Positions 20,665-30,690 of a DNA stretch of 64,000 nucleotides are shown one piece after another. A program made the translations under genes and the position numbers. Positions within the stretch are counted from its first letter, which is position 1, and every line of letters begins with the position of its first letter. The notes beneath the pieces were generated by a model. That model made no database searches. It saw nothing but the letters and a program-made list of their open reading frames with translations, and was not told the origin of the DNA. This stretch comes from Burkholderiaceae bacterium (lineage in GTDB: Bacteria > Pseudomonadota > Gammaproteobacteria > Burkholderiales > Burkholderiaceae_E): NCBI GenBank assembly GCA_024637155.1, contig JAGXFR010000018.1:1-64000 (forward strand). Reading direction: 5' to 3'.

Positions 20665-21420
20665 GTGAGACTCGCAGGCAAGGTTGCGCTCGTGACGGGC
20701 GCGGGTTCGGGATTCGGCGCGGGCATCGCACTGCGCTTCGCCCAGGAAGGCGCAGCGGTGATCGTCAACGACCTCCAGCCCGATGGCGGCGAGCGGGTCA
20801 GCGGGGAGATCCGCGCGGCCGGGGGGCGGGCCCATTTCGTCCAGGGCGACGTCTCGCAGGGCAACGACATTCGCGCGCTTCTCGAGGCAGCCATCGCGCA
20901 GTACGGTCAACTCGACGTCGTCGTCAACAACGCCGGCTTCACCCACCGCAACCAGCCGATGGGCGAAGTCTCCGAGGAGGAGTTCGACCGAATCTACGCA
21001 ACGAACGTCAAGAGTCTTTACTGGTGCGCGCGCCACATCGTCCCCCACATGATCGAGCGGCGCAGCGGGGTCTTCGTCAATGTCGCCTCGACCGCCGGCG
21101 TGCGCCCGCGTCCGGGCCTCGTCTGGTACAACGGGTCCAAGGGCGCGATGATCACGATCTCCAAAACGATGGCGGTCGAGCTGGCGCCGCACGGAATTCG
21201 CGTCAACTGCATCAACCCGGTGGCCGGGGACACGCCACTGCTCGCGCGATTCATGGGGGAAGACACGCCGGAGATCCGGGCCCGCTTTATCGCGTCGATC
21301 CCGCTCGGGCGACTGTCGCAGCCGCGTGACATCGCCAACGCCGCGCTCTACCTCGCCTCGGATGAAGCGGATTTCATCACCGGCGTATGCCTGGAGGTCG
21401 ACGGCGGGCGTTGCGTGTGA
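20665..21420 (+). CDS. Short-chain dehydrogenase/reductase
   Basis: A 251-residue Rossmann oxidoreductase: cofactor motif TGAGSGFGAGIA (TGxxxGxG), NNAG in VVNNAGFTH, and the catalytic Ser with Tyr-x-x-x-Lys in WYNGSKGAM, ending SDEADFITGVCLEVDGGRCV. The acidic residue after the second strand (VNDLQPD) favours NAD. GTG at 20665, with AGGGAG 8 bases upstream, is taken as start; another GTG at 20617 is in frame. It is probably co-transcribed with the aldehyde dehydrogenase; substrate unknown. Confidence 0.85.
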   Translation: MRLAGKVALVTGAGSGFGAGIALRFAQEGAAVIVNDLQPDGGERVSGEIRAAGGRAHFVQGDVSQGNDIRALLEAAIAQYGQLDVVVNNAGFTHRNQPMGEVSEEEFDRIYATNVKSLYWCARHIVPHMIERRSGVFVNVASTAGVRPRPGLVWYNGSKGAMITISKTMAVELAPHGIRVNCINPVAGDTPLLARFMGEDTPEIRARFIASIPLGRLSQPRDIANAALYLASDEADFITGVCLEVDGGRCV

Positions 21421-21428
21421 GGCGCGGG

Positions 21429-21450
21429 CGGCCCCGCTGATTCGGGGCCG
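21429..21450. terminator. Stem-loop between convergent SDR and hemY genes
   Basis: Perfect 8-bp stem CGGCCCCG/CGGGGCCG (21429-21436 with 21443-21450), loop CTGATT, between two convergent stops. No T-run follows, so termination efficiency is uncertain. Confidence 0.4.
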
Positions 21451-21464
21451 AAAGCGGATCGGCG

Positions 21465-22670
21465 CTAGCGCGGGATCAGAGCGCGCTCGGACTCCGCGGC
21501 CGTGGTTTCGGCGGCAGCCAGCTTGTAGTAGCGGAACGCGTCTGCGGGGCGCTCGACGCGTTCGTAGAGTTCAGCGAGCAGGCGTTGCGAGCGACGGGTC
21601 GGGGCCAGTGCATCGGCACGCACGAGAAATTCCTCCGCCTTGCCCCAGAGGCCCTCGGCCATGCACAACTCGCCCAGCGCCACCAGCAGTGCCGGGTCGT
21701 CGCCGTGGGTCTCACGCCACTTCTCCGCCTTCGCGAGTCGCTCGCGCGCGGGCACGCCGGCAAGCCGCGTGTAGAGGCGCAAGAGCCGCGGGGCGATCTG
21801 CGCACCGAGAATCTCCTCGGCGAGCCGCGCGGCGCGCGCATCCTCGCCGCTATCGGCCAGCGCATGCGCGGCCGCGTCGATGATCTCGACAGTCTGGCGG
21901 TCCCGCCGCGGAATCGACTTGTAGAGTTCCCACAACGCACCGGCATCGCCGAACCGTGCCTTGAACAGCGCCCGATAAGCGCGAATCCGGCTGCCCAGGA
22001 TCACCGCCGGCGGCAGCGCTTCGCGCTTTTCGAGCTGGGCGAGCACCGGTAGCACGCGCTCCCAGTCCTGCGCCTGCTCGTAGGCGCGCAGGCCAAGGCG
22101 CAACGCGTGGATGTGGCGCGACTTGCGCGCGTGCAATTCGCTGAGCTCGCTGGCCGCCTCGGCGGCACGGCCATCGTCGAGCGCGAGCTCGGCGCTGAGC
22201 AGGCTCGCGGCGAGCGCCCCGGACGGACTCTCGCGCGCCGCGTCGAGCCAGACGTCGCGCCGCACCGGCTCCTGCGCCGCGTGCGCCGCCCGCGCTCCGA
22301 CGAGCGCAGCCACGCCGGCCACCGATTCGTCGGCTCGCGCCTTGTCCGCGAGACGCTCGGCGCGTCCGAAACGGCCCTCGAACAGCGCAGTCAAGCCCTC
22401 GCGCAATGCGCCCATCGCCCGCTCGTGCCGACGCCGCTCCCGGTACGCGCTCACCCGGCGCGGCAAACCCAGCGTCTGGCTTGCAGCGCGAATCACCAGA
22501 TACAGCAGAGCGAAAGTTCCCAGCAGGATCAGCACCGCGAAGTTGACGGACAGGTCGATGCGATACGGCGCCCAGAGGATCGACACGTTCCCGTGCTGGA
22601 AGCGCAGAAGCAATGCCAGTCCCACCGCGGCGGAGACGACCAGGAGCAGCCACACGGCGCGCCGCATCAT
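21465..22670 (-). CDS. hemY: HemY-type inner-membrane TPR protein
   Basis: A 401-residue protein of the proteobacterial HemY family (not the Gram-positive protoporphyrinogen oxidase). Two membrane helices lie at the N-terminus (residues 3-25 and 40-62), followed by the HemY_N region with LPRRVSAYRERRRHERAMGAL and TPR-like helical repeats to the end. It is the last gene of hemC-hemD-hemX-hemY; the role in haem synthesis is suspected, not proven in the family. Confidence 0.88.
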   Translation of the reverse strand: MMRRAVWLLLVVSAAVGLALLLRFQHGNVSILWAPYRIDLSVNFAVLILLGTFALLYLVIRAASQTLGLPRRVSAYRERRRHERAMGALREGLTALFEGRFGRAERLADKARADESVAGVAALVGARAAHAAQEPVRRDVWLDAARESPSGALAASLLSAELALDDGRAAEAASELSELHARKSRHIHALRLGLRAYEQAQDWERVLPVLAQLEKREALPPAVILGSRIRAYRALFKARFGDAGALWELYKSIPRRDRQTVEIIDAAAHALADSGEDARAARLAEEILGAQIAPRLLRLYTRLAGVPARERLAKAEKWRETHGDDPALLVALGELCMAEGLWGKAEEFLVRADALAPTRRSQRLLAELYERVERPADAFRYYKLAAAETTAAESERALIPR

Positions 22671-22676
22671 CGTCCC

Positions 22677-23882
22677 CTAGCGCTTCGCGTCGCGCACGCC
22701 GCGCGCGGCGCGCACCGCGGTGAGGCTTTCGCTGACCGTCGGAATTTCCCCGCTGGCCCGCGCCGCCCGAAGTTGGCGAAGCTGCTCGATCGTCGCCGCC
22801 ACCTGTTTATCGGTACGGTCGTAGTAGGTGCCCAGCCAGCCGATTGCCCGCTCCAGATCGTTGCGGAACAGCGCGTCGTTGCGCGAGAGCAGCGTCAGGC
22901 GCGCGTTGAGCAACTGCAGGCGCAGGTTCTCGCGCAGGAAATAGGCCTGCTCGGGCGCGACCAGTGCCGCGTCAGGTGCATCGATGCGGCGCACCCGCAC
23001 CAGCTGCGCCAACTCGGCGCGCAGCGCCCCCATGCTGAGCAGCCGCGACAACCAGCCCGGTGGCGGCGTCTCCCCGGCGCGCTCGTCGCCCGGCGCAATG
23101 CCGCCCTTCGCCGGCTCGAATGCGGGCCGCGCCTGCGTCGCGAGCAACGGCAGGTCCTCGATCTTCCCGATCAACCCATCCAGACGCATGGCCAGCGCGA
23201 CCGAATCGCCTCCCGCCGCCGCGCGCAAGCGTTCGATGTCGCGCGCGATCGCGGCACGCAACGGCACGAGCCGCGCGTCATTGCCCCGCGCCAGTCGATG
23301 TTCGGCTCCCTGCAGCGCAATCAACGGTCCCTGCGGGTTTCCCGCTGCGGCCAGCTGCTGTGCGGCCAGCGCGATGGAACTCTCCACGTCGGCCAGCATC
23401 GCATCGATGGTGTCCTCGGTGACCGCACGGTAGAGCAATTCGAGTTGCGCCTGCTGACCCAGCACCTCGCCGAGCTTGGCCTCGCTGACCGCCGCCCGGT
23501 TCTGGAGGTCGCGCAGGAGATCCTGCGACTGGCGCTGTTGCGCGTCGGACTGGGCCATCTTCAGTTCGCCCTCCTGCACCCGACGCGCAAGCTCCCGGCC
23601 GGTGCGCTCGGACCAGCGAAAGAAGTAAATGGCCAGGATCACGACGAGCACGAGCGCGGCCCATCCGGCCCAGCGGCCGCCCGCACCCGATCGGGACGCC
23701 CGCACCGGCTTCGCCGCCGGGGTCGGGTCGCTCTGGGACGTTGCCGGGGTCGGCTCGCCCTGGGGCGCCGCCGCGCTCGGGTCGCCTTGGGGCGCTGCCG
23801 AGGAAGGCTCGGCCTGCTCCGCCTCGCCCACGGCATCCGTGTGCCCGGTCGGTGCCGTCAGATCGGTTTCCTTCTCGGCCAT
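22677..23882 (-). CDS. hemX: HemX-family membrane protein
   Basis: A 401-residue protein annotated in relatives as uroporphyrinogen-III C-methyltransferase-like HemX, although no methyltransferase motif is present. An N-terminal acidic, low-complexity part carries repeated AAPQG(D/E)P units (about 25-60), then one membrane helix (about 73-90), a coiled coil (LARRVQEGELKMAQSDAQQR) and a helical periplasmic domain. It overlaps nothing but lies 6 bases from hemY, and belongs to the hem operon. Confidence 0.85.
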   Translation of the reverse strand: MAEKETDLTAPTGHTDAVGEAEQAEPSSAAPQGDPSAAAPQGEPTPATSQSDPTPAAKPVRASRSGAGGRWAGWAALVLVVILAIYFFRWSERTGRELARRVQEGELKMAQSDAQQRQSQDLLRDLQNRAAVSEAKLGEVLGQQAQLELLYRAVTEDTIDAMLADVESSIALAAQQLAAAGNPQGPLIALQGAEHRLARGNDARLVPLRAAIARDIERLRAAAGGDSVALAMRLDGLIGKIEDLPLLATQARPAFEPAKGGIAPGDERAGETPPPGWLSRLLSMGALRAELAQLVRVRRIDAPDAALVAPEQAYFLRENLRLQLLNARLTLLSRNDALFRNDLERAIGWLGTYYDRTDKQVAATIEQLRQLRAARASGEIPTVSESLTAVRAARGVRDAKR

Positions 23883-23953
23883 GAACGATGCTCGCTAATC
23901 GTGCGGGTGTGGTTGCGGGTAGGAATGCCAACGCCACCGCCACGCGGCGCGTC

Positions 23954-24712
23954 TCAGCATGATTCTAGCGCGACGCGCAAAGATCGTTCACCCGGCTCGA
24001 TGCAGGCGATGCGGCCCCAGCCGTGCTCGGTGAGCGCGGCCGCGATGCGCGGGTGGACCGTGATGACGCGTTGCGCGCGGGCCCAGGTTCCGAACCCGTG
24101 CGTGTCAGCCCATCGCGAAAGCCGCCGCGCCGCATCGCGCGTCGTCACGACGAAGACGGCCGATTCCCCGCGCCCTGCGCGCCCGGCCAGGGCACCGCGC
24201 ACCGGCTCGTCGGGCTCGACAGGGTGCGACGCATAGAGCACGCGCTCCTCGACCTGGGCACCCCGGGACGCCAACGTGGCGATCCAGTCGACCCGGCCGC
24301 GTTCGCCGCGCAGCACCAGCAGTCTGCGCCCTGCGATATCAGCCAGCCCGGGATGCGCGAGCAGCGACTCGGCGTCGTAGGGGGGCGCGTCCGGATGCAC
24401 GATGTCCACCTCACGCCCGGACTGCCCTTCGCCGCGCAGCGCCTGCAGGCTGCCCGGTCCGACGACGCCGATCCGCGCGTCCTCGGGAAGGTGCCCGCCG
24501 AGCGCTTCGAGCAGGAACTGCACTACGCTGGGGCTCACCAGCAGCACGCGCTCATAGTCCTCCCAGCGCAGATTCGCGAGCCGGCCGATTTCGTCGGGCT
24601 GGGGCTGGAGTTCGGTGAACGCACAGACCAGGGGTTCGTGTCCGGCGGACGCGAGCTTTCGCGCCAGGGCCACGACCCGCGGCAGCGGCTGGGTGAGGAC
24701 GACGGTGACCAA
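23954..24712 (-). CDS. hemD: Uroporphyrinogen-III synthase
   Basis: A 252-residue cytoplasmic enzyme that closes and isomerises hydroxymethylbilane. The fold has two alternating domains; conserved pieces include VLLVSPSVVQFLLEAL, ARIGVVGPGSLQALR, RRLLVLRGERGR and VFVVTTRDAARRL. The family is poorly conserved, but the position directly after hemC makes the call secure. Confidence 0.88.
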   Translation of the reverse strand: MVTVVLTQPLPRVVALARKLASAGHEPLVCAFTELQPQPDEIGRLANLRWEDYERVLLVSPSVVQFLLEALGGHLPEDARIGVVGPGSLQALRGEGQSGREVDIVHPDAPPYDAESLLAHPGLADIAGRRLLVLRGERGRVDWIATLASRGAQVEERVLYASHPVEPDEPVRGALAGRAGRGESAVFVVTTRDAARRLSRWADTHGFGTWARAQRVITVHPRIAAALTEHGWGRIACIEPGERSLRVALESC

Positions 24713-24766
24713 AGCCGTGCCCTCGTCCGGCTCAGTCGGGCCGCGCCACGGACGAGCGCGACGGCG

Positions 24767-25744
24767 TCACGCCGACCCGAGCCAGCGCGCCGCGCCCTGC
24801 TCGAGCAGGGCGTTCGCGACCTGCACGCCGATCGCCTCGGCGGCGGCGACGGAGTCCTCGGCGCTCGCGGCACTGGCTTCGAGCACCTCGCTGCCGTCCT
24901 CGGCCGCGACGCGCGCGGTCAGGTGAATCCCGCCGTTGCCGTCGGGCACGCAATAGGCGGCCAGCGGAACCCGGCAACTGCCCCCGAGCATGCGCGAGAC
25001 CGTGCGTTCGGCGGCCACCTGCGCGGTGCTCGCGGCATCCACGAGCGGGGCGAGCCAGCGCGCCACGTCGGGCTGGTCGGCACGCGTCTCGATGCCCAGC
25101 GCTCCCTGCCCGGCGGCCGGCAAGCTGAGCGTGGGCGGAATGACCGAGCGGATTCGCTCGGCAAAGCCGAGGCGCTTGAGTCCGGCGGCCGCCAGGATGA
25201 TCGCGTCGTAGTCGCCGCGATCGAGCTTGGCCAGCCGGGTGTTCACGTTGCCGCGCAGGGAAAGGATCTTGAGATGCGGCAAGCGCGCCCGGATCTGCGC
25301 CGCCCGGCGCAGACTCGACGTGCCGACCCGGCTTCCGGCGGGCATCCCCTCGAGATCGGCGAAATGATTGGATACGAAGGCGTCGCGCGGATCTTCGCGG
25401 CGCAGCACGGCGGCCAGCGTGAACTCCGGGGGGAGTTCCATCGGGACGTCCTTGAGCGAATGCACGGCCAGGTGGGCTTTCCCCTCGAGCAACGCCACCT
25501 CCAGTTCCTTGATGAACAGCCCCTTGCCGCCGATTTCGTTCAGCGGCTGGTCGAGGACCTGATCCCCCACCGTGGTCATCCCGAGAATCTCGACTTGGCA
25601 GCTCGGATACAGCCCCTGCAGAAGGTCACGTACGTGCTCCGCCTGCCACATCGCCAGCCGGCTCTCCCGCGAGGCGATCACCAGGCGCGTTGGGGCCGTG
25701 GCGGGGAACGAGCGATTCGGTTCAGGGCGCGGGTTGGCGGTCAT
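24767..25744 (-). CDS. hemC: Porphobilinogen deaminase
   Basis: A 325-residue hydroxymethylbilane synthase. Visible are [19 protein letters not shown], the substrate-binding [14 protein letters not shown] with its catalytic Asp, [32 protein letters not shown], and the dipyrromethane cofactor Cys in [14 protein letters not shown]. Start ATG 25744 is chosen; an upstream ATG at 25810 would give an arginine-rich unlikely extension. Confidence 0.95.
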   Translation of the reverse strand: MTANPRPEPNRSFPATAPTRLVIASRESRLAMWQAEHVRDLLQGLYPSCQVEILGMTTVGDQVLDQPLNEIGGKGLFIKELEVALLEGKAHLAVHSLKDVPMELPPEFTLAAVLRREDPRDAFVSNHFADLEGMPAGSRVGTSSLRRAAQIRARLPHLKILSLRGNVNTRLAKLDRGDYDAIILAAAGLKRLGFAERIRSVIPPTLSLPAAGQGALGIETRADQPDVARWLAPLVDAASTAQVAAERTVSRMLGGSCRVPLAAYCVPDGNGGIHLTARVAAEDGSEVLEASAASAEDSVAAAEAIGVQVANALLEQGAARWLGSA

Positions 25745-25852
25745 TGCAGGTTCCGGAAGCAGGGGCGCACGAGCCGGGCAGGACCGGCGCGCGCAGCGCC
25801 GCCGCGACACCGGAGACGCCCGGTGCCGGCCGAACGGCGCGGACTGCGAATT

Positions 25853-26653
25853 CTAGCTGACGAGACTCTTGACGGTGGACCACTGCCGCCGGCTTACCGG
25901 CAGCCGCTCGGGAATATCGCGCAGCACCACCTGCCAGTACGGGTCGCCTCCGTCTGCATCCCCCGTGGGAGCGACGCGCTCGAAACCGGCGATCGACGGA
26001 CGCGCGACGAGCGCATTGCGATGCACCCGCACCATCCGATCGGCAAACTCCTCTTCGAGGGAAGTCAGCGATTCCTCGATCAGGTACTCGCGTTCCCGGG
26101 TGCGCACCGTGATGTACTTGAGTTCCGCCTTCAGGTAGATGACCTGCTCGAGCGGCACCAGGATCACGCGACCGCGCTCGTGCACCGAGAGGTGGCGACG
26201 GCGCGTGTTGGTGGCGCGCGCGAGTTGATCGATCGAATCCTGGTTGTCCCCCGGCATCCGGGCCAGGGCACGCTTGAGCGCTTCGTGCAGCCGCGGTGCC
26301 CGCACGGGCTTGAGCAGGTAGTCGATCGCGCGCACTTCGAACGCGTCGACCGCGAACTCGTCGAACGCCGTCACGAAGATGATCTGCGGCATCTGGCGCG
26401 CGTCTTCCGAGGCGCGCGCGCGCGCTGAAACGTGCCGCGCCAGTTCGATCCCGGACATGCCCGGCATCTGGATATCGAGCAACGCGATCTGGGGGCGTGC
26501 GATCTCGATCTGAGAAAGCGCCTCGGGGGCGTTGCCCGCTTCACCGACGATTCGGTGGGGGAACTCCGGGGCCAGGTCGGCAAGCAGTTCGCGCAGCCGC
26601 GACCTCGCAACGGGTTCGTCGTCAACGATCAGGATTGAGGTGAGTTCTGCCAT
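25853..26653 (-). CDS. algR: LytTR-type response regulator AlgR
   Basis: A 266-residue regulator: receiver domain (1-130) with phospho-acceptor Asp in ALLDIQMPGMSG (about residue 60) and Lys in DYLLKPV, then a LytTR DNA-binding domain (about 160-260; RGRVILVPLEQVIYLKAELK, EESLTSLEEEF, RVHRNALV). Partner kinase AlgZ lies immediately upstream with a 32-base overlap. In pseudomonads this pair controls alginate and other surface traits; in betaproteobacteria the pair sits, as here, between argH and hemC. Targets here are unknown. Confidence 0.88.
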   Translation of the reverse strand: MAELTSILIVDDEPVARSRLRELLADLAPEFPHRIVGEAGNAPEALSQIEIARPQIALLDIQMPGMSGIELARHVSARARASEDARQMPQIIFVTAFDEFAVDAFEVRAIDYLLKPVRAPRLHEALKRALARMPGDNQDSIDQLARATNTRRRHLSVHERGRVILVPLEQVIYLKAELKYITVRTREREYLIEESLTSLEEEFADRMVRVHRNALVARPSIAGFERVAPTGDADGGDPYWQVVLRDIPERLPVSRRQWSTVKSLVS

Positions 26654-27737
26654 CTCTGCGCCTTCTCTCTTTACGGTATGGAAACAACACCGTGACCCGA
26701 AACTGGCCGTCTTCCACGGAAGTGGAGAGCTGCCCCTCCGCGTCGAAGGTCAGGCTCAGGCGCTCACGAACATTCGACAGCGCCATCTGGTTGCCCGAGC
26801 GCGTGGCCAGCGCCTCCGGGATCGGATTGACGATGTGCACCCGCACCCGATCCCCCGCCCTGCCGATGGTAATCGCAATCTCGCCCGGTGTGCTGCGCCC
26901 CTCGATTCCGTGGTGAACGGCATTCTCGATCAGCGGCTGCAGCAGCAGCGACGGAAGCAGCGCATCGCCCGGCATGTCTTCAACTTTCCAGTCCACGGAC
27001 ATGCGCTCGGCCATGCGAACCTGCTCGATCGACAGGTACTCCTTGCACAGCAGCACCTCCTCGTCGAGCGGGATCAGCTCGCGGCTGTCACGCATGAACA
27101 CGCGAAACAGGTCCGAGAGGTTCTCCAGGATGCGCTCGGCCGAGCGCACGTCGCTGCGCATCAGCCCGAGCACGGTATTGAGGCTGTTGAAGAGGAAATG
27201 CGGCCGGATGCGCGCCTGCAGGGCCTGCAGCCTGCCCTCGGCCTGCGAGGGTTGCAGGGCGACGGTGCGCAGGCGCATCCATTCGATGACCACCACCGCG
27301 CTCGCCGCCGCCGCCAGGCTGCGCACGAGCACCCAGTAGGCCAGTTCCAACGGGTACATCGCCGGATGCAGGACGGGACCCAGCGCCGCGCCGACGGCGC
27401 CGGCGATCAGCCCGGGCACCCCAGCCCCGACCAGCCATTGGAGACGGCGCGGCTCTCCCGCGAACCAGCGCCGCAGCGGACACAGGGCGATCAGGCTCAG
27501 GATCAGCGTCGGTTCGACGATCGCGACCGACCTGCCCAGCACCAACCAGGTCTCGACCGGCCCCGTGGCGAACAGCGCCGCGCCCAGCACGCACCCGAAG
27601 TTGACCAGCACGAACGCGCGCAGGGCGACCCGCATGTTGCAGAAATCCGGGATCAGCGCAGCCTCGGCGCCATCCGTGGCGCGCCGCACCGGGTCCATCT
27701 CGGGTATCGGGCGCGCCGACCGGCGCTCGTCCGTCAC
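26622..27737 (-). CDS. algZ: LytS/AlgZ-type sensor histidine kinase
   Basis: A 371-residue kinase with four or five membrane helices (about 35-160), the His_kinase domain with phospho-acceptor His in RIRPHFLFNSLNTVLGLMRS, and an HATPase domain (PLIENAVHHGIEG). It lacks a typical dimerisation HisKA domain, as expected for the LytS class. The C-terminal end is very basic and overlaps algR. It is divergent from argH. Confidence 0.88.
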   Translation of the reverse strand: MTDERRSARPIPEMDPVRRATDGAEAALIPDFCNMRVALRAFVLVNFGCVLGAALFATGPVETWLVLGRSVAIVEPTLILSLIALCPLRRWFAGEPRRLQWLVGAGVPGLIAGAVGAALGPVLHPAMYPLELAYWVLVRSLAAAASAVVVIEWMRLRTVALQPSQAEGRLQALQARIRPHFLFNSLNTVLGLMRSDVRSAERILENLSDLFRVFMRDSRELIPLDEEVLLCKEYLSIEQVRMAERMSVDWKVEDMPGDALLPSLLLQPLIENAVHHGIEGRSTPGEIAITIGRAGDRVRVHIVNPIPEALATRSGNQMALSNVRERLSLTFDAEGQLSTSVEDGQFRVTVLFPYRKERRRRDGRTHLNPDR

Positions 27738-27841
27738 GAACCGCGCCTCCGCTCGCTCGCCACCGCATCCTCGATCATCGCGGGTAGCCTCTGTCTGCCT
27801 GATTCAGCGACCGGTTCGCTCGTGCCGCCGACCCCGACCGA

Positions 27842-27847
27842 TATAAT
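27842..27847 (+). promoter_or_regulatory. -10 element upstream of argH
   Basis: A perfect TATAAT about 70 bases before the argH ATG. The best -35 candidates at the right spacing are poor. It lies in the argH-algZ divergent gap. Confidence 0.4.
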
Positions 27848-27915
27848 CCGCTGGTTCGGCCGTCGCCGCTGGGCCACGGCCGTGGTCAACCGATTCCTTT
27901 GAATTGCGGCCGATT

Positions 27916-29319
27916 ATGACAGATCAATTCGCCTACAAAACCCAAGCCTGGTCGGGGCGCTTCTCCGAGCCGGTTTCCGACCTAGTCAAGCGCTATACGG
28001 CCTCGGTCGACTTCGACCGGCGGCTCGCGCGCTGCGACATCGACGGTTCGCTCGCCCACGCGGAGATGCTCTGCGCAGTGGGTGTGCTCGGCGAGGAGGA
28101 TCTCACGGCGATCCGGGGCGGGCTGGAGGCCATCCGCGAGGAGATCGCGCGCGGCGAGTTCGCCTGGTCGATCGACCTCGAGGACGTGCACCTGAACATC
28201 GAGAGCCGCCTCACGCAGCTGGTGGGCGACGCCGGCAAGCGGCTGCACACCGCGCGCTCGCGCAACGACCAGGTGGCCACCGACATCCGGCTGTGGCTGC
28301 GCGAGGCGATCGACGGAATCGTCGCGCTGCTCGCCGCGCTGCAGCGCGCGCTGGTCGACGTTGCCGAGCGCGAAGCCGCGACGATCATGCCCGGCTTCAC
28401 GCACCTGCAGGTTGCGCAGCCGGTGACCTTCGGCCACCACATGATGGCCTACGTCGAGATGTTCGCGCGGGACGCCGAACGCATGGCCGACTGCCGACGC
28501 CGGGTCAACCGCCTGCCGCTGGGCGCGGCCGCGCTCGCCGGGACCACGTATCCGATCGACCGGGAGCATGTCGCCCGCGCGCTGGGCTTCGAGGCGCTCT
28601 GCGAGAACTCGCTGGACGCGGTTTCGGACCGCGACTTCGCCATCGAGTTCTGCGCGGCTGCGTCGATCGCGATGATGCACGTCTCGCGGCTCTCCGAGGA
28701 ACTGGTGCTCTGGATGTCGCCGCGCGTCGGCTTCGTCGCGCTCGCCGACCGCTTCTGCACGGGTTCGTCGATCATGCCCCAGAAGAAGAATCCCGACGTG
28801 CCCGAACTCGCGCGCGGCAAGACCGGGCGCGTCTACGGACACCTGGTGGGGCTGCTCACCCTGATGAAGGCGCAGCCGCTCGCCTACAACAAGGACAATC
28901 AGGAAGACAAGGAACCGCTGTTCGATACGGTCGACACGCTCACCGACACCCTGCGCATCTTCGCCGACCTGATCGCCGCGCTCGAGGTGAATGCCGGGCG
29001 CATGCGCGCGGCAGCGAGCGAGGGATTCTCGACGGCGACCGATCTGGCCGATTACCTGGTGCGCAAGGGGCTGCCCTTTCGGGACGCCCACGAGGCCGTG
29101 GCGCGTGCGGTGCGCGCGGCAGCCGAGCGCGGTGTCGATCTGGCCGACCTATCGACCGCCGAACTGCAGGCCTTCGCACCGGTGATCGGGGACGATGCGG
29201 CAGAGGCCCTGCGCCTGGAAGGATCGATCGCAGCGCGCGATCACGTCGGCGGCACGGCTCCCGTCCAGGTGCGCGCCGCGATCGCAAGGGCGCGTGAGCG
29301 GCTCGCAGCCGCGCCGTGA
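27916..29319 (+). CDS. argH: Argininosuccinate lyase
   Basis: A 467-residue enzyme of the last step of arginine synthesis (fumarase/aspartase superfamily). Signature [16 protein letters not shown] is present, with [20 protein letters not shown] and [20 protein letters not shown]. The start at 27916 matches the usual N-terminus ([19 protein letters not shown]); an upstream TTG at 27904 is in frame. Divergent from algZ. Confidence 0.96.
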   Translation: MTDQFAYKTQAWSGRFSEPVSDLVKRYTASVDFDRRLARCDIDGSLAHAEMLCAVGVLGEEDLTAIRGGLEAIREEIARGEFAWSIDLEDVHLNIESRLTQLVGDAGKRLHTARSRNDQVATDIRLWLREAIDGIVALLAALQRALVDVAEREAATIMPGFTHLQVAQPVTFGHHMMAYVEMFARDAERMADCRRRVNRLPLGAAALAGTTYPIDREHVARALGFEALCENSLDAVSDRDFAIEFCAAASIAMMHVSRLSEELVLWMSPRVGFVALADRFCTGSSIMPQKKNPDVPELARGKTGRVYGHLVGLLTLMKAQPLAYNKDNQEDKEPLFDTVDTLTDTLRIFADLIAALEVNAGRMRAAASEGFSTATDLADYLVRKGLPFRDAHEAVARAVRAAAERGVDLADLSTAELQAFAPVIGDDAAEALRLEGSIAARDHVGGTAPVQVRAAIARARERLAAAP

Positions 29320-29502
29320 TGCAGAGTCTCACGCACGGGCTCCAGGCCGGGCATGGCACAGCTAGCTTGCGGCAGCGAATTTTCGGTTAGGATTGCGCCT
29401 GATTGCTTACTTGAGAAATTCGTCGCGTCGAAATCTTCGTCGCGACCGGTTCCCTCGCCTATCGCACGGGCGGGAACTTGAATCTTCAACCGAGGAAACA
29501 AC

Positions 29503-30591
29503 ATGCAAAGACGTGAAATGCTCAAGAAAGTCGCCGCCGGCGCTGCCGCTACCGGCGCACTGGCTGCACCCTCCATCGCAAGTGCCCAAGCCACGCTGAA
29601 CTGGCGCTGCGCCTCAAGCTTCCCCAAGTCGCTCGCGACGATATTCGGCACGGCCGAGATCGCGGCGCGACGCGTCGCAGAACTCTCGGGTGGCAAGTTC
29701 AACATCCGCGTATTCGCAGGTGGTGAAATCGTTCCGCCCCTGCAGGTGGCTGACGCCGTGATGAACGGCACGATCGAGTGCGGCCATACCGCATCCTATT
29801 ATTACCTCGGCAAGGATCCGGTCTGGGCGTTCGGGACCACGATCCCCTTCGGCATGAACTATCGCCACTTCACCTCCTGGTGGATTCACGGCGGCGGCAA
29901 CGAACTGCTCAATAACGAGTGGTATCACAAGCATGGCATTCACGCTCTGCTGGCGGGCAACACGGGCGGCCAGATGGGCGGCTGGTTCAACCGAGAGATC
30001 AAGTCGGTCGACGACCTCAAGGGTCTGAAGTTCCGCATCGCCGGCCTGGCCGGCCAGACCCTCACGAAACTCGGCGTCGTGTCCTCGATGATCCCGGCGG
30101 GCGAGATGTACCAGGCACTCGAGCGCGGCACTATCGATGCGCTGGAGTTCGTCGGCCCCTACGATGACGAGAAGCTCGGCTTCCAGAAAGTCGCGAAATT
30201 CTACTACTACCCGGCCTGGTGGGAGGCGGGCGCAGCGCTGCAGATGTTCGTCAACCTCAAGTCCTGGGATGCGCTGTCCAAGGAGAACAAGGCGGCTCTC
30301 GAAGCCTCCTGCTACGAGGCCAACCAGGCGATGATGGCCAAGTACGACTTCGAGAATCCGCCTGCGCTCAAGCGCCTGATCGCGGGCGGAACGCAACTCA
30401 GGTCGTTCCCGAAATCGGTGATGGACGCCTCCTACAAGGCAGCGCAGGAAATGTTCGCGGAAGTATCGTCCAAGAACGCCCTGTTCAAGAAGATCCTCGA
30501 CCATCAGGCTGCGTTCCAGGCTGACTCGGTGCAGTGGACGCGTCTGAACGAGGGCGCGTACGACTCGTACATGGGGACGATCCGGCGCTAA
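29503..30591 (+). CDS. TRAP transporter substrate-binding protein (DctP family)
   Basis: A 362-residue periplasmic binding protein. The N-terminus MQRREMLKKVAAGAAATGAL with RR and cleavage near ASAQA is a Tat-like signal. The mature part resembles the YiaO/FcbT1 (COG4663) group used for mannitol, chloroaromatic or 2-oxo acids; no ligand can be assigned. Genes for the two membrane subunits lie just beyond on the opposite strand, convergent with it and sharing a bidirectional terminator. Confidence 0.88.
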   Translation: MQRREMLKKVAAGAAATGALAAPSIASAQATLNWRCASSFPKSLATIFGTAEIAARRVAELSGGKFNIRVFAGGEIVPPLQVADAVMNGTIECGHTASYYYLGKDPVWAFGTTIPFGMNYRHFTSWWIHGGGNELLNNEWYHKHGIHALLAGNTGGQMGGWFNREIKSVDDLKGLKFRIAGLAGQTLTKLGVVSSMIPAGEMYQALERGTIDALEFVGPYDDEKLGFQKVAKFYYYPAWWEAGAALQMFVNLKSWDALSKENKAALEASCYEANQAMMAKYDFENPPALKRLIAGGTQLRSFPKSVMDASYKAAQEMFAEVSSKNALFKKILDHQAAFQADSVQWTRLNEGAYDSYMGTIRR

Positions 30592-30611
30592 TGCAGCCGA
30601 AGTGAGCAACG

Positions 30612-30640
30612 AAAAGGCCGCGGAGTTCCCGCGGCCTTTT
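30612..30640. terminator. Bidirectional terminator between dctP and dctM
   Basis: Perfect 12-bp stem AAAAGGCCGCGG/CCGCGGCCTTTT (30612-30623 with 30629-30640) with loop AGTTC, giving T-runs on both strands. It serves both convergent units. Confidence 0.8.
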
Positions 30641-30690
30641 CCATTCCGGATCCGGCAAGTTTCCCCGCGGACCGTCGCGCGCTCCCGCGC